DNA of 64,000 nt from Azospirillum doebereinerae. Its GTDB lineage: Bacteria > Pseudomonadota > Alphaproteobacteria > Azospirillales > Azospirillaceae. The notes under the pieces are model-generated. The model was not told the DNA's origin, did no database searches, and saw only the letters and a program-made list of their open reading frames with translations. The stretch is taken from the NCBI RefSeq assembly GCF_003989665.1, contig NZ_RZIJ01000001.1:248001-312000 (forward strand), written 5' to 3'. Below are positions 54,212 to 64,000 of this stretch, one piece after another; positions within the stretch are counted from its first letter, which is position 1; each line of letters begins with the position of its first letter. The position numbers were made by a program, and so were the translations under genes.

Positions 54212-55384
54212 ATGATGCGGACGCTTCGAAACGCCATGTTCGGGTTGATCGCCACGGTGGGAGGGCTGATGGCCGCCGCCCAGCCGGCGACCGCGCAGAT
54301 CGTCCTGAAACCCGCCTATGGCGAAGCGTCGATGCTGGGCGCCGGCAAGGCGCGCGGCGCCGTGGTGTGGAGCCACGGACGCTCGGTCGAGAGCGAGGAT
54401 TCGGAATCCCCCACCCCGCTCTACATGAAGTCGCTGCGCGAGGCCGGCTGGGACGTCTACCGGATGGACCGCATGCGGGTCAGCGACACGCTGCCCAACA
54501 GCGCGCGCGCGCTGGCCGGCTACGCCGACAGCCTGAAGAGCAAGGGCTACCGTCAGGTGGTGCTCACCGGCCAGTCCTTCGGCGCCTTCATCTCGCTCAT
54601 GGCGGCCGGGCAGACCGACCGGGTGGACGCCGTGATCGGCACCGCCCCGGCGGCCTACGGAAACTTCACCGAGGCTTACGACAGCTACCGCGAGAACGCC
54701 GCGCAGCTCTGGCCGATCCTGCGCAACGTGCGGCAGTCGCGGGTGATGCTGTTCTTCTTCCACGGCGACGACTTCGATCCGGGCGGGCGCGGCGAGCCGG
54801 CGCGCAGCACGCTGGCGCAGCGCGGGCTGAACCATCTGGTGATCGACCAGCCGGCGCTGCTGACCGGCCATGGCGCCGCCAACACCGGGCTGTTCGTGCG
54901 CCGCTTCGCCGGCTGCATCGTCCGCTTCGCCGAGGCCCCGACCTCGCCCAACGATCCTCCTTGCGACGACTCCTGGGGCCGCACCCCCAGCGCCGAGCTG
55001 ATGCAGGCGGCGGTGCCCAGCGCCGCCTCGGGGTCGGCGACCGGATCGGCCACGGGTGCCGCGGACGCCGCTTCGCCGGCACGCTCCTACACCGGGCTGT
55101 GGTACGGCAGCTACATCAACGGCCGCGAGGTCGCCTTGGCGGTCGAGAAGGCCGAAGGCGACACGGTCTACGCCGATTACGTGCTGGGCGCCGGCATGGA
55201 GGCCGACCAGCCCTTCGAGCGGGTTCGCCGCAAGGGCCGGATCGAGGACGGCGAGCTGGTCTTCGACGAGAAGGGCCGCAACGTCCTGCGCTACCGCCTG
55301 CGCCCGGACGGCCGGGTCGCCGCGACGTGGCTGGACAAGGCCGGCAAGGGCCGGTTGGAAACGGTGCTGCGCAAGGTGAACTGA
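54212..55384 (+). CDS. Secreted alpha/beta-hydrolase-like protein
   Basis: 390 residues with a Sec signal peptide (MMRTLRNAMFGLIATVGGLM, cleavage after ATAQ near 29). An alpha/beta-hydrolase-like core has RGAVVWSHGRS, MYYRMDRMRVSDT-like region (DVYRMDRMRVSDTL) and GQSFGAFISLMAAG (nucleophile motif GxSxG, ~117). A Ser/Ala/Gly linker (~275-295) joins a beta-rich C-terminal domain (YTGLWYGSYINGREVALAVE) repeated in other periplasmic proteins. Substrate unknown. A terminator follows the stop. Confidence 0.75.
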   Translation: MMRTLRNAMFGLIATVGGLMAAAQPATAQIVLKPAYGEASMLGAGKARGAVVWSHGRSVESEDSESPTPLYMKSLREAGWDVYRMDRMRVSDTLPNSARALAGYADSLKSKGYRQVVLTGQSFGAFISLMAAGQTDRVDAVIGTAPAAYGNFTEAYDSYRENAAQLWPILRNVRQSRVMLFFFHGDDFDPGGRGEPARSTLAQRGLNHLVIDQPALLTGHGAANTGLFVRRFAGCIVRFAEAPTSPNDPPCDDSWGRTPSAELMQAAVPSAASGSATGSATGAADAASPARSYTGLWYGSYINGREVALAVEKAEGDTVYADYVLGAGMEADQPFERVRRKGRIEDGELVFDEKGRNVLRYRLRPDGRVAATWLDKAGKGRLETVLRKVN

Positions 55385-55408
55385 GCGTCAGTCGGTTTCA
55401 GACAAGGG

Positions 55409-55443
55409 AAAGGCCCGTCCTCCGATGGAGGCGGGCCTTTTCT
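55409..55443 (+). terminator. Intrinsic terminator
   Basis: Stem AAGGCCCGTCCTCC/GGAGGCGGGCCTT (one mismatch) followed by TTCTT, 25 bp after the hydrolase-like gene. Confidence 0.85.
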
Positions 55444-55457
55444 TATGAGCTTGCTTT

Positions 55458-55562
55458 GCCCCCTCCCACCCGCTTCGCGGGCACCCTCCCCCGCTTGGCA
55501 GCGGTGGAGGGGAGAACGGTCCCCTCTCCCGCCAAAGGCGGGGGAGGGTTAGGGAGGGGGCC
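55458..55562. repeat. REP/BIME-like palindromic intergenic repeat
   Basis: GCCCCCTCCC and CTCCCCCGC at the left pair with GCGGGGGAGGG and GGGAGGGGGC at the right, around an inner hairpin. Composition and layout match dispersed palindromic repeats in high-GC alphaproteobacteria; copy number cannot be seen here. Confidence 0.6.
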
Positions 55563-55587
55563 AACAGCGCCCTTTACTCGATCACGC

Positions 55588-57156
55588 TCACTCCGCCGCC
55601 AGCGCCTCCGCCGGAACCGGCGGAACCCAGCGCAGGACCGGCTTGCGGGCGGCGGCGGTCTCGTCCAGGCGGCGGCGCGGGGTCAGGCGCGGCGCTCCCT
55701 GGAAATAGGCCACGTCACCGGACTTGGCGCGTTCGGCCAGCGACCGCAAAGCGTCGATGAACTGGTCGAGCCCGGCCTTGCTTTCCGTCTCGGTCGGCTC
55801 GATCAGCAGGGCGCCGTGGACGACCAGCGGGAAATACATGGTCATCGGGTGGAAGCCCTCGTCGATCAGCGCCTTGGCGATGTCGAGCGTGGTCACGCCC
55901 GTCCCCTTCAGGAACCGGTCGTCGAACAGGCACTCGTGCATGCATGGCCCCTCGAAGGAGGCCGTCATCACGTCCTGCAACCGCGCCATCACGTAGTTGG
56001 CGTTCAGCACCGCGTCGCCCGACGCCTGCCACAGACCGTCGGCGCCGTGGCTCAGCATGTAGGACAGCGCGCGGGTGAACATGCCCATCTGGCCGTGGAA
56101 CGCCTTCATGCGGCCGAAGGCCGGACCCTCGCCGGCGGTCTCGACCAGTTGGAAGCCGTCCGCCCCATGGACCACGTAGGGAACCGGCACGTAGGGCGCC
56201 AGCGACTCCGCGAACACCACCGGACCCGAACCCGGACCGCCGCCGCCATGCGGGGTGGAGAAGGTCTTGTGCAGGTTGATGTGCATCACGTCGATGCCGA
56301 GGTCGGCCGGACGAACCCGCCCGACGATGGCGTTGAAGTTGGCGCCGTCGCAGTAGAAATAGGCGCCCGCCCCGTGGACCGCCTCGGCGATGGCGAGGAT
56401 CTCGCGCTCGAACAGGCCGCAGGTGTTGGGGTTGGTCAGCATCAGCCCGGCCACGTCGGGGCCGAGCTTCGCCTTCAGCGCGTCGAGATCGACGCGGCCG
56501 TCGGCGGTCGCCGGGATCGACTCCACGGTGTAGCCGCAGGCGGCGGCGGTCGCCGGGTTGGTGCCGTGGGCGCTTTCCGGCACCAGGATCTTGGTGCGGC
56601 CCGTGTCGCCCTTGGCCTCATGCGCCGAGCGGATCGCCATGATGCCGCACATCTCGCCATGCGCGCCGGCGGCCGGGGCCAGCGTCACCGCCGCCATGCC
56701 GGTCAGCGTCTTCAGCCAGTGGGCCAGCGTGTCCATCAGCTCCAGCGCGCCCTGCACGGTGCTTTCCGGCTGGAGCGGGTGCACGTCGGCGAAGCCCGGC
56801 AGCCGTGCCATCTTCTCGTTCAGGCGCGGGTTGTGCTTCATCGTGCAGGAGCCGAGCGGGTACAGCCCGCTGTCGATGGCGTAGTTCTTCTGCGACAGGC
56901 GGGTGTAGTGACGGACCACCTGCGGCTCGGCCAAGCCGGGCAGACCGACCTTGGCGCGCGGCTTCACCCCGCCCAGGCGCGAGGCCACCTTGGGCGCTTC
57001 GGGCAGGTCGACGCCGCAACGGCCGGCGCTGTCCTGTTCGAAGATCAGCGGCTCCTCGATCTGGAGGCCGCGGTTGCCGGTGAAGGTGCCGGTGACGGCG
57101 TCCGTGCCGCTCGCCGCCGGGATGGCCGAGGGACGGCCCTGCGAATTCATGCTCAT
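55588..57156 (-). CDS. gcvPB: Glycine dehydrogenase (decarboxylating) subunit 2
   Basis: PLP enzyme half of the split P-protein that decarboxylates glycine and passes aminomethyl to the H-protein lipoyl arm. 522 residues; the PLP Lys is in [18 protein letters not shown] (~K297), and [32 protein letters not shown] follow. The ATG at 57156 overlaps the gcvPA stop (ATGA). Last gene of the gcvT-H-PA-PB operon. Confidence 0.96.
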   Translation of the reverse strand: MSMNSQGRPSAIPAASGTDAVTGTFTGNRGLQIEEPLIFEQDSAGRCGVDLPEAPKVASRLGGVKPRAKVGLPGLAEPQVVRHYTRLSQKNYAIDSGLYPLGSCTMKHNPRLNEKMARLPGFADVHPLQPESTVQGALELMDTLAHWLKTLTGMAAVTLAPAAGAHGEMCGIMAIRSAHEAKGDTGRTKILVPESAHGTNPATAAACGYTVESIPATADGRVDLDALKAKLGPDVAGLMLTNPNTCGLFEREILAIAEAVHGAGAYFYCDGANFNAIVGRVRPADLGIDVMHINLHKTFSTPHGGGGPGSGPVVFAESLAPYVPVPYVVHGADGFQLVETAGEGPAFGRMKAFHGQMGMFTRALSYMLSHGADGLWQASGDAVLNANYVMARLQDVMTASFEGPCMHECLFDDRFLKGTGVTTLDIAKALIDEGFHPMTMYFPLVVHGALLIEPTETESKAGLDQFIDALRSLAERAKSGDVAYFQGAPRLTPRRRLDETAAARKPVLRWVPPVPAEALAAE

Positions 57157-58496
57157 GACAGCACCTCGGTGAGCGCCTTGGCGAAGGCGTCCATGTCGGA
57201 TTCGGTGTTGGTCTCGGTGACGGCGACCAGAAGAAGGTCGTCCATCTCGCCCGGATAGAGGCGCGACACCGGAACGCCGCCCAGGATGCGGCGCTGGGCC
57301 AGCGCCTCGACCACGCCGGCCGCCGGCTTGGGCAGCTTCACCGTGAACTCGTTGAAGAAGCCGTCGTTGACGACCGAGACGCCCGGCACCGCCGCCAGCT
57401 TGTCGGCCAGTTGCACCGCCTTGGCGTGGTTCAGTTTCGCCAACTGCGTGACACCCTCCTCGCCCAGCAGGCTGAGGTGGATCGAGAAGGCCAGCGCGCA
57501 GAGCCCGGCGTTGGTGCAGATGTTCGACGTCGCCTTCTCGCGGCGGATGTGCTGCTCGCGGGTGGAGAGCGTCAGCACGAAGCCGCGCCGGCCGTCGGCG
57601 TCCACCGTCTCGCCGCACAGGCGGCCCGGCATCTGGCGGACATACTTGTCCTTCACCGCGAACAGCCCGACATACGGGCCGCCGAAGTTCAGCGCGTTGC
57701 CGAAGGACTGGCCCTCCGCCGCGACGATGTCGGCGCCCATCTCGCCCGGCGGCGGCAGCAGGCCCAGCGACAGCGCCTCGGTCACCACGACGATCAGCAG
57801 CGCGCCCTTGGCCTGGCAGGCCTTGGCGAGGTCGGAGTAGTCGCGCACCTGACCGAAGACGCTGGGGTTCTGCACGACGACGCAGGACGTCTTGTCGTCG
57901 ATCCGCGCCGCCAGATCCTCGACGCCTTCCGGATCGGCCGGCAGCGCCACGGCGTCGAAGCCGATGAAGCGCGCGTCGGTCGTCGTCGTGTCGCGGTAAT
58001 GCGGGTGCAGCCCGCCCGACAGGATGGCCTTCTTCTTGCGGGTGACGCGGTTCGCCATCATCACGGCCTCCGCGCAGGCGGTGGCGCCGTCGTACATCGA
58101 GGCGTTCGCCACGTCCATGCCGGTCAGCAGGGCGACCTGGGTCTGGAACTCGAACAGGACCTGGAGCGTGCCCTGGCTGACTTCCGGCTGGTACGGCGTG
58201 TAGGCGGTCAAGAACTCGCCGCGCTGGACCAGATGGTCCACCGTCGCCGGCACATGGTGGCGGTAGGCGCCGGCACCGAGGAAGCTCGGCACCGAGCCGG
58301 CGGGGATGCTCTTCGCCGCCATGGCGCCCAGCAGCCGCTCGACCTCAAGCTCGCCCAGATGGTTGGACAGGCCCCCGATCGGGCCGGACAAATGGGCCGC
58401 CTCGGGCACGTCGCGGAACAACGCGTCCACCGACGGCGCGGCGATGGCCGCCAGCATCGACTGCCGGTCGGCCTCGGTCAGGGGCAGGTAGCGCAT
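57153..58496 (-). CDS. gcvPA: Glycine dehydrogenase (decarboxylating) subunit 1
   Basis: Partner subunit of the split P-protein; 447 residues. Recognisable are [57 protein letters not shown] (part), [18 protein letters not shown] and [20 protein letters not shown]. It lies 1 bp after gcvH and overlaps gcvPB. Confidence 0.96.
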   Translation of the reverse strand: MRYLPLTEADRQSMLAAIAAPSVDALFRDVPEAAHLSGPIGGLSNHLGELEVERLLGAMAAKSIPAGSVPSFLGAGAYRHHVPATVDHLVQRGEFLTAYTPYQPEVSQGTLQVLFEFQTQVALLTGMDVANASMYDGATACAEAVMMANRVTRKKKAILSGGLHPHYRDTTTTDARFIGFDAVALPADPEGVEDLAARIDDKTSCVVVQNPSVFGQVRDYSDLAKACQAKGALLIVVVTEALSLGLLPPPGEMGADIVAAEGQSFGNALNFGGPYVGLFAVKDKYVRQMPGRLCGETVDADGRRGFVLTLSTREQHIRREKATSNICTNAGLCALAFSIHLSLLGEEGVTQLAKLNHAKAVQLADKLAAVPGVSVVNDGFFNEFTVKLPKPAAGVVEALAQRRILGGVPVSRLYPGEMDDLLLVAVTETNTESDMDAFAKALTEVLS

Positions 58497-58497
58497 C

Positions 58498-58872
58498 TCA
58501 GTTCGATTCCTCGACGAAGGCCTTGTAGGCCGCCTCGTCCATCAGCCCGTCCAGCTCGGACGGGTTGGACAGGCGCAGCTTGAAGAACCAGCCCTCGGTC
58601 TGGGCGCCGGTGTTGACGCGGGCCGGCTCGTTCTCCAGATCGTGGTTGACCTCGATCACCTCGCCCGACACCGGCGAGAAGACGTCGCTGGCGGCCTTGA
58701 CCGACTCGACGACAGCGGCTTCCTTGCCCTTTTCCAGCGTGCGGCCAACGTCCGGCAGCTCGACGAAGACCACGTCGCCCAGTTGGTGCTGCGCGAAGTC
58801 GGACACGCCGACGGTGCCGACGTCGCCCTCGACGCGCACCCACTCATGGTCCTTGGTGTATTTGACGGTCAT
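58498..58872 (-). CDS. gcvH: Glycine cleavage system H protein
   Basis: Lipoylated carrier. 124 residues with the lipoyl Lys59 in [20 protein letters not shown] and the N-terminal [16 protein letters not shown]...GGGGACGATC spacing with GGGGA precedes the ATG. Placed between gcvT and gcvPA. Confidence 0.97.
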   Translation of the reverse strand: MTVKYTKDHEWVRVEGDVGTVGVSDFAQHQLGDVVFVELPDVGRTLEKGKEAAVVESVKAASDVFSPVSGEVIEVNHDLENEPARVNTGAQTEGWFFKLRLSNPSELDGLMDEAAYKAFVEESN

Positions 58873-58918
58873 GATCGTCCCCTGTTCGATGATGGAGTTT
58901 CTTGACGGACCCGAGGCT

Positions 58919-60031
58919 TCAGCCCCGGTAATAACGCTGCGCGACGAAGGGAGTCGCGGCGACGCGGGCGGGCAGCGGCTTGCCGCGCACCAGCAGGCTC
59001 ACCGGCGTGTCGAGCGCGGCGTGGGCGCTGTCCACGTAACCCATGGCGACCGGCGCCCCGGCGGTCGGGCCGAAGCCGCCGCTGGTGATCTCGCCGATCT
59101 TGGCGCCGTCCGCGTCCACGATGTCGGTGTGCTCGCGGGCCGGCTGGCGGCCGTCCGGCTGGATGCCGACGCGGCGGCGCGTGGTGCCCTCGGCGAGCTG
59201 CTTGGCGATGATCTCATGGCCGGGGAACCCGCCCTCGGCGCGGCGGCGCTTCGGAAGCGTCCATTCCAGCGCGGCCTCGACCGGGGTGGTGGTCGTGTCG
59301 ATGTCGTGCCCGTAGAGGCACAGCCCCGCCTCCAGCCGCAGCGAGTCGCGGGCACCGAGCCCGATGGCCTCGACTTCGGATTCGGCCAGCAGGGCGCGGG
59401 CGATGGCCTCGGCGTCGGCGTTGGCGCAGGAGATCTCGTAGCCGTCCTCGCCGGTGTAGCCGGAGCGGGTCAGCACCACCGGCACGCCGTTGAAGGTGGC
59501 GGGCAGGTAGCTCATGAACTTCATGGTGGCGGCCTCGGGCACGAAGCGGGCCATCACCGCGGCGGCCATCGGGCCTTGCAGGGCCAGCAGCGCCAGATCG
59601 TCGAGCAGTTCCACCTCGGCCTTGCCGGCCAGCTTTTCGCGCAGATGGGCGACGTCCTGCTCCTTGCAGGCGGCGTTGACCACCAGGAACAGGTGGTCGC
59701 CCGCGTTGGTCACCATCAGGTCGTCGAGGATGCCGCCCTGCTCGTTCAGGAACAGCGTGTAGCGCATGCGGCCGCGCGCCAGCCCCTTGATGTCGCCGGG
59801 GACCAGGGTCTCCAGCGCCGCCGCCGGGTCCTCGCCGGTGAGACGCACCTGCCCCATGTGGGAGACGTCGAACAGCCCGGCCTTCTCGCGGGTGTGCTGG
59901 TGCTCCTTCAGGATGCCCAGCGGGTACTGCACCGGCATGTCGTAGCCGGCGAACGGCACCATGCGGGCGCCGAGTTCGACGTGCAGAGCGTGCAGCGGGG
60001 TGGTTTTGATCGACTGGTTCGCCTCGGTCAC
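58919..60031 (-). CDS. gcvT: Aminomethyltransferase (T protein)
   Basis: Transfers the methylene group to tetrahydrofolate and releases ammonia. 370 residues from GTG 60031 behind GGAGG; upstream in-frame codons run into the riboswitch and are not coding. Motifs: ARMVPFAGYDMPVQY, GLFDVSHMGQVRLTG, LTRSGYTGEDGYEIS, GLGARDSLRLEAGLCLYGHD. First gene of the operon behind a tandem glycine riboswitch. Confidence 0.96.
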   Translation of the reverse strand: MTEANQSIKTTPLHALHVELGARMVPFAGYDMPVQYPLGILKEHQHTREKAGLFDVSHMGQVRLTGEDPAAALETLVPGDIKGLARGRMRYTLFLNEQGGILDDLMVTNAGDHLFLVVNAACKEQDVAHLREKLAGKAEVELLDDLALLALQGPMAAAVMARFVPEAATMKFMSYLPATFNGVPVVLTRSGYTGEDGYEISCANADAEAIARALLAESEVEAIGLGARDSLRLEAGLCLYGHDIDTTTTPVEAALEWTLPKRRRAEGGFPGHEIIAKQLAEGTTRRRVGIQPDGRQPAREHTDIVDADGAKIGEITSGGFGPTAGAPVAMGYVDSAHAALDTPVSLLVRGKPLPARVAATPFVAQRYYRG

Positions 60032-60081
60032 GCGGGTCCTCCGACATAGGGTCCACACCCGCGCCGGGATCGGCGCGAGGG

Positions 60082-60312
60082 CTTGCCCCCTCTGTCTTGG
60101 ACCTGAGAGATTCACCGCCCGGCGGCAGAGCCGTGGGGCCGGTTTACTCCTTCGGTGAGTCGCGGCGCGGACGCGCCGAGGCTGCTTTCCAGAGTTGCCT
60201 TATCCCCTTGCGGTCCTTTTGCCTGAGAGTTTCCGGGGGCGGTTGCTCCTTCGGCGCCGCCACTGGACCGTTCGCCTTTTCAGGGGAGGCCCATGGCGAT
60301 CTCTCCCGCGAG
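60082..60312 (-). promoter_or_regulatory. Tandem glycine riboswitch
   Basis: On the minus strand two aptamers in series. The first opens CGGGAGAGA and contains GCGCCGAAGGAGCAA then CTCTCAGGCAAAAGGACC. The second starts after the linker with CTCTGGAAAG, then CACCGAAGGAGTAAAC and TCTCTCAGGTCCAAGACAG. These are the conserved sequence blocks of the glycine riboswitch class. It ends 50 bp before gcvT and would switch on the operon with glycine. Confidence 0.95.
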
Positions 60313-60549
60313 GGATCATCGGCGTGATGGCCCACACTGTCGCGGGCACGGGCGATTGTCAATCGGTGGATCGGGTTTGCCAGCGTGAGCGTCGGCGGAT
60401 TTGCGCGAACGGCCTTCATTCCTGTTTTTAGGATTTTTTTCTTTACGCGGAAGCGTGGATGGAAGAACGTCCCTTCACGCGTTTCGCAGAGCCGGCCGGC
60501 CTTCGTCCCTCGCGTTCTCTCAAATCACCGATGAAGCGGAGACTCGTTC

Positions 60550-61392
60550 ATGGCCGTCCAGACCTTCAACCCGACCGACCTGTCGCAGTCCACCGCCAAC
60601 TGGGCGGTGGCCCAGCGCATCGTCGGCCCCTTCGCGCCCCATGCGCAGGTGACGCCGAACCTGACCGTGGCGCTGGATCCGGGCTACCTGCTGAGCGGCA
60701 CCACTCTGACCGAGGTCAACGCGCAGAGCGTCGGCCCCTTCGTTCCGCCGACCTCGGGCTTCCGCATCGACCGCGTGGTGATCGACCGTTCGACCGGTGT
60801 CGCGAGCATCGTCACGGGCGCCGCGAACACCGTGACCCCGCCGACCATCCCCATGGGGACGTTCCCTGCAGCGCAGCTTCATTTCCAAAGCACGACCTTG
60901 ACCATCACCAACGACATTATTGTCGATGAGCGGGTCATTGCCGCCACGTTCAGCCCGCCCGCTGCAAACGCAATCGGCTTTCGCGCTGATTTGAACGGGG
61001 TCAACATGACGATTGCGGCGGGCGTGACCACCCTTGTTCCGATGAATGTCACTTCCAGCCAAGCTTTCAACATCGGTGATGCCTTCGATCCGGAAACACA
61101 CCGCTTCAAACCCAACCGCCCGGGGCTCTATCAAGTGAATGGGCAGCTCCACTATTGGAACATGGCGGCCGGCGGAATGTGTACCGCCGTGATTTTCAAG
61201 AATGGCGCACCACACTCAAACAATCATGTGATTGCACATGGCGGCAGCGTCGCCGCGCATGTCAGCAGCGTGATCCAACTTAACGGGACAACCGATTATC
61301 TTGAGCTTTATGGCTATTACAACAACGGTACCGGCAACTACATCAGTGGCCAAATGACGTCATCTTGGTTTAGCGCCGCATACACCGCCTGA
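60550..61392 (+). CDS. Phage tail-fibre/C1q-like protein
   Basis: 280 residues. The N-terminal ~130 residues resemble phage tail-fibre or baseplate-type beta proteins ([40 protein letters not shown]). The C-terminal ~140 residues have a C1q-like jelly-roll pattern ([59 protein letters not shown]). The 3' half has lower GC than the 5' half, a sign of a swapped domain. No phage genes adjoin. A terminator follows. Confidence 0.68.
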   Translation: MAVQTFNPTDLSQSTANWAVAQRIVGPFAPHAQVTPNLTVALDPGYLLSGTTLTEVNAQSVGPFVPPTSGFRIDRVVIDRSTGVASIVTGAANTVTPPTIPMGTFPAAQLHFQSTTLTITNDIIVDERVIAATFSPPAANAIGFRADLNGVNMTIAAGVTTLVPMNVTSSQAFNIGDAFDPETHRFKPNRPGLYQVNGQLHYWNMAAGGMCTAVIFKNGAPHSNNHVIAHGGSVAAHVSSVIQLNGTTDYLELYGYYNNGTGNYISGQMTSSWFSAAYTA

Positions 61393-61401
61393 CAACACAG
61401 A

Positions 61402-61428
61402 GGGAGGGGATCCATTCCCCTCCCGCTT
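61402..61428 (+). terminator. Terminator after the C1q-like gene
   Basis: Stem GGGAGGGGA/TCCCCTCCC with a 5-nt loop, 10 bp after the stop; only a short T tract (CTTTC) follows. Confidence 0.65.
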
Positions 61429-61498
61429 TCCTCACGCTTTGTTCAAGAGGCGCTTTCTCCATCGATTGGAAGCCGTTTATTCAAAGAAACGGCACCCA

Positions 61499-62095
61499 TC
61501 AGCGCTTGATCATCTGGCTCCGGTTGAACGCCAGCTGCTCCGGCGTCAGCTGGAAGCCCAGATAGACCTTCCAGTCCTTGGCGTTCACGTCCTTGGGCAG
61601 CGGGATCTTCGGCGCCAGTTCCTCCCGGCTGCCGGCGCGGGGCTGGCCGGCGGGGAAGGTCACGTCGGTGTCGAAGAACGCCTTGGACACGACGCTGTCG
61701 TCCGGCTTGGCCAGCGCCACGAAATACGTGTACTTCGCCGTGTCGCCGCGCAGCGCTGGGCCGCGCTCCGCCATCAGATAGACGTTGACGTTCACCGTCA
61801 CGCCGTCGCTGGCGTAATCGCAGTTGCCGGCGAAATCGACCAGGGCGGCGCGCGATTCCAGATCGGTCAGGTCGCGACCGCCCGCGCGGAACGCCGTCAC
61901 CTCCGACAGGTCGCGGACGATGGACACCTTCGGGCAGGCGAGCGACGCCTCCGCCGGGTTGGTCGGTCCCATCCAGCCGCCGCACCCGGCCAGCCCCACG
62001 GAGGCCAGCGCGAGCGCGGCCAGCGCCGACGGCTTTTTCCAGGCCGGGCTTTTCGGAAGGGGGGTACCTATATTACGGTCGCGGCGGCGGTCCAT
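61499..62095 (-). CDS. Lipoprotein, unknown function
   Basis: 198 residues from ATG 62095. A lipobox LAGC (Cys38) follows a hydrophobic stretch ([12 protein letters not shown]), so it is likely anchored in a membrane on the periplasmic side. The mature part is beta-rich ([46 protein letters not shown]). Two later Cys may form a disulfide. Divergent from ispH across 135 bp. Confidence 0.8.
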   Translation of the reverse strand: MDRRRDRNIGTPLPKSPAWKKPSALAALALASVGLAGCGGWMGPTNPAEASLACPKVSIVRDLSEVTAFRAGGRDLTDLESRAALVDFAGNCDYASDGVTVNVNVYLMAERGPALRGDTAKYTYFVALAKPDDSVVSKAFFDTDVTFPAGQPRAGSREELAPKIPLPKDVNAKDWKVYLGFQLTPEQLAFNRSQMIKR

Positions 62096-62230
62096 CGGTT
62101 CGGCCTGATCGGTTGGATCGAAAGTTGCCGCGACTGTAGAGAACCAGCGGAACGGGCACAAGGCCGCGCGGCGGCTTTGTTTCCTGTGGCCGATGAGCGC
62201 ATGACCGATCAACGCACGGGCGGAGTCCGG

Positions 62231-63211
62231 ATGACCATCCCAGCACCCTTGACGATCCTTCTCGCCGCGCCGCGCGGCTTCTGCGCCGGGGTGGACCGCG
62301 CGATCCAGATCGTCGAGACGGCCCTCGCGCGCTACGGCGCCCCCGTCTACGTCCGGCACGAGATCGTCCACAACCGCTTCGTCGTCGAAAGCCTGGAGGC
62401 CAAGGGCGCCGTCTTCGTCGACGAGTTGACCGAGGTGCCGGACGGCGTGCCGGTGGTGTTCTCGGCCCATGGCGTGCCCAAATCGGTGCCGCAGGCGGCC
62501 GAGGCGCGCGGGCTGTTCTACCTCGACGCCACCTGCCCGCTGGTCAGCAAGGTCCACCGCGAGGCCGAGCGCCATTTCGACGAGGGCAAGCAGATCGTCC
62601 TGATCGGCCACGCCGGCCATCCGGAGGTGATCGGCACCATGGGCCAGCTGCCCGAGGGCGCCGTCGTGCTGGTCGAGACGGTGGCCGACGTCGACGCGAT
62701 GGAGGTCGCCGACCCGGAAAACCTCGCCTTCGCGACCCAGACCACCCTGTCGGTCGATGAGACCTCGGAGATCCTGGCGGCGCTCCAGGCGCGCTTCCCG
62801 GCCATCGCCGGGCCGAAGAAGGAGGACATCTGCTACGCCACCACCAACCGGCAGGCGGCGGTGAAGGCCATCGCGCCGAAGGTGGACGCGCTGCTGGTGC
62901 TGGGCGCGCCGAACTCGTCCAACTCCAAGCGGCTGGTCGAGGTCGCCAAGACCCATGGTTGCCCCAGGGCGCAGCTGGTCCAGCGCGCCGCCGACATCGA
63001 CTGGTCGGCGCTCGACGGCGTCGGGCGGCTGGGCATCACCGCCGGCGCGTCCGCCCCGGAGGTGCTGGTGGAGGAGGTGCTCGACGCCGCCCGCGCCCGC
63101 TTCGACGTGACGGTGGAGGAGCTGCGCACGGCGACCGAAAACATCGTGTTCAAGCTGCCCCGCGCTCTGACCGTGGAGGGCGCCGGGCCGGCGGTGCGCG
63201 AACGGGTCTGA
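62231..63211 (+). CDS. ispH: 4-hydroxy-3-methylbut-2-enyl diphosphate reductase
   Basis: Last enzyme of the MEP isoprenoid route; reduces HMBPP to IPP and DMAPP with a 4Fe-4S cluster. 326 residues with the three ligand Cys: Cys18 ([10 protein letters not shown]), Cys102 ([10 protein letters not shown]) and Cys201 ([11 protein letters not shown]). Active-site SAHGVPK and the C-terminal [15 protein letters not shown] are present. Start ATG 62231 chosen for family fit; ATG 62201 in frame is possible. Confidence 0.95.
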   Translation: MTIPAPLTILLAAPRGFCAGVDRAIQIVETALARYGAPVYVRHEIVHNRFVVESLEAKGAVFVDELTEVPDGVPVVFSAHGVPKSVPQAAEARGLFYLDATCPLVSKVHREAERHFDEGKQIVLIGHAGHPEVIGTMGQLPEGAVVLVETVADVDAMEVADPENLAFATQTTLSVDETSEILAALQARFPAIAGPKKEDICYATTNRQAAVKAIAPKVDALLVLGAPNSSNSKRLVEVAKTHGCPRAQLVQRAADIDWSALDGVGRLGITAGASAPEVLVEEVLDAARARFDVTVEELRTATENIVFKLPRALTVEGAGPAVRERV

Positions 63212-63253
63212 GGGGCGGGCGGCTTCGCCCAATTCCGGTGTAGCGCCCTCCCC

Positions 63254-63309
63254 CGAAGCGTGCGTTTCCACAGTGTGCCGTTGCGGCACACTGTGGGGAA
63301 ACGCTTCGA
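63254..63309. repeat. Large imperfect palindrome after ispH
   Basis: CGAAGCG..TTTCC..CACAGTGTGCCG pairs with its complement across TTG, about 26 bp per arm with small bulges. There is no T-run, so it is a strong hairpin or binding site rather than a plain terminator. Confidence 0.6.
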
Positions 63310-63327
63310 TCCTGGAGGGATCCGCCC

Positions 63328-64000
63328 GTGCCCGACACCCATCTCGCCGCGCTCGACACCGAGGGCGACCGTCGCCGGTCGCTCGTCACCCGGTTCCAGA
63401 AGGCGCGCGGCCGCACCGCCGAGCTGGTCGGTCCGCTGTCGCCGGAGGATCTGATGATCCAGTCGGTGCCCGACGGCGCGCCGGCCAAATGGCACCTTGC
63501 CCACACAACTTGGTTGTTCGAGACGACGGTCCTGATCCCGTTCAGCCAAGGCTACCGCCCGCACGACCCCTGCTTCCTGGAGTTGTTCAAGGCGCGCGCC
63601 GCCTCGGCCGAGGGGCGCATCGACGGCCCCGTCCTTCGGCTGCTGTCGCGCCCCTCGACCGCCGACATCCTGCGCTACCGCGACCATGTGAACGGTGCCG
63701 TTCTCCACTTGATCGACCAGGCGACCGACGGCGAGCTGGACATCCTCGCCGAGCATCTGGGCATCGCCATCGCCCACGAACGCCGCCACCAGGAACGGCT
63801 GCTGACCCACATAAAGCACGCCTTCTGGAGCAACCCGCTGCGCCCGGCCTACGAATCGCCGCCGGAGCTGCCGGCCACCACGCCGCCGCCCGACGACTGG
63901 GTCGCGCATGACGGCGGGCTGGTCGAGGTCGGTCGCGAAGAGCCGCAGCCCGGCTTCGACCACGAGGGACCGCGCCACCGCGTGTTCCTGGCCCCCTTCC
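63328..64000 (+). CDS. egtB: Ergothioneine biosynthesis EgtB-like sulfoxide synthase (3' cut by window)
   Basis: At least 224 residues, continuing past the window. Starts at GTG 63328 behind CTGGAGGGA. The N-terminal DinB-like domain carries KWHLAHTTWLFE (His56) and HERRHQERLL (His150, His154, Glu156), the HX3HXE iron site of EgtB. EGPRHRVFL marks the start of the formylglycine-enzyme-like domain. Would join hercynine and a thiol donor; donor specificity cannot be read from this part. Confidence 0.88.
   Translation, partial: MPDTHLAALDTEGDRRRSLVTRFQKARGRTAELVGPLSPEDLMIQSVPDGAPAKWHLAHTTWLFETTVLIPFSQGYRPHDPCFLELFKARAASAEGRIDGPVLRLLSRPSTADILRYRDHVNGAVLHLIDQATDGELDILAEHLGIAIAHERRHQERLLTHIKHAFWSNPLRPAYESPPELPATTPPPDDWVAHDGGLVEVGREEPQPGFDHEGPRHRVFLAPF

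Overview
The window looks like a chromosome segment of an Azospirillum-type alphaproteobacterium (Rhodospirillales). It is GC-rich, with a glnB-glnA pair behind a sigma-54-like promoter, a PII and glutamine synthetase of Azospirillum type, clpP-tig, a split-P-protein glycine cleavage operon behind a tandem glycine riboswitch, ispH and an egtB-like gene. The species assignment is from memory of the family, not a search.

Core left (1-8203): clpP, tig, tRNA-Leu(UAG), malonyl-CoA decarboxylase, NAD(P)HX repair enzyme, tRNA-His, glnB and glnA. Core right (about 52800-64000): small hypothetical genes, a secreted alpha/beta-hydrolase-like protein, gcvT-H-PA-PB (minus strand), a tail-fibre/C1q-like gene, a lipoprotein, ispH and the start of egtB.

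Between them lies about 44.6 kb of accessory DNA inserted at the 3' end of glnA. The last codons of glnA recur at 39848-39875 and 52776-52798, so there are two tandem islands, each with a tyrosine integrase at its right end. All three copies encode the same C-terminal peptide KMYYSV-stop and differ only by synonymous changes. Each island also supplies a terminator after its glnA tail; the presumed original glnA terminator is stranded at 52872-52902.

Island 1 (8204-39875) carries a type I restriction-modification operon (hsdR, a DUF4145-like gene, hsdM, hsdS), two unknown genes and an EVE/Mrr-type (type IV) restriction gene. That last gene is cut in two, between its catalytic Asp and its ExK motif, by a nested integrative mobilizable element (about 18177-36832). 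The nested element has a MobA/MobL relaxase, a MOBQ-like oriT candidate, a KfrA-like protein with a palindromic operator candidate, a helicase-like protein and a degenerate serine recombinase. Its cargo is a two-gene module: a zinc-ribbon DUF1156-like DNA methyltransferase plus a fused Cas4/RecB-like nuclease and Dna2/UPF1-like helicase. This is the best candidate for a little-described defence system.

Island 2 (39876-52798) carries a low-GC ATPase with a possible C-terminal nuclease domain, one orphan phage virion/ejection-like protein of 1188 aa, several small regulators, an intact serine recombinase, a GIY-YIG-like protein, a winged-helix regulator and a membrane protein. Three copies of a 17-bp motif containing TCACTATA (as in T7-class promoters; one copy has one change) suggest a phage-satellite or phage-remnant origin. 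Both DUF6538-type integrases (nested element and island 2) are flanked by repeats spaced exactly 13 bp, interpreted as arm-type binding sites.
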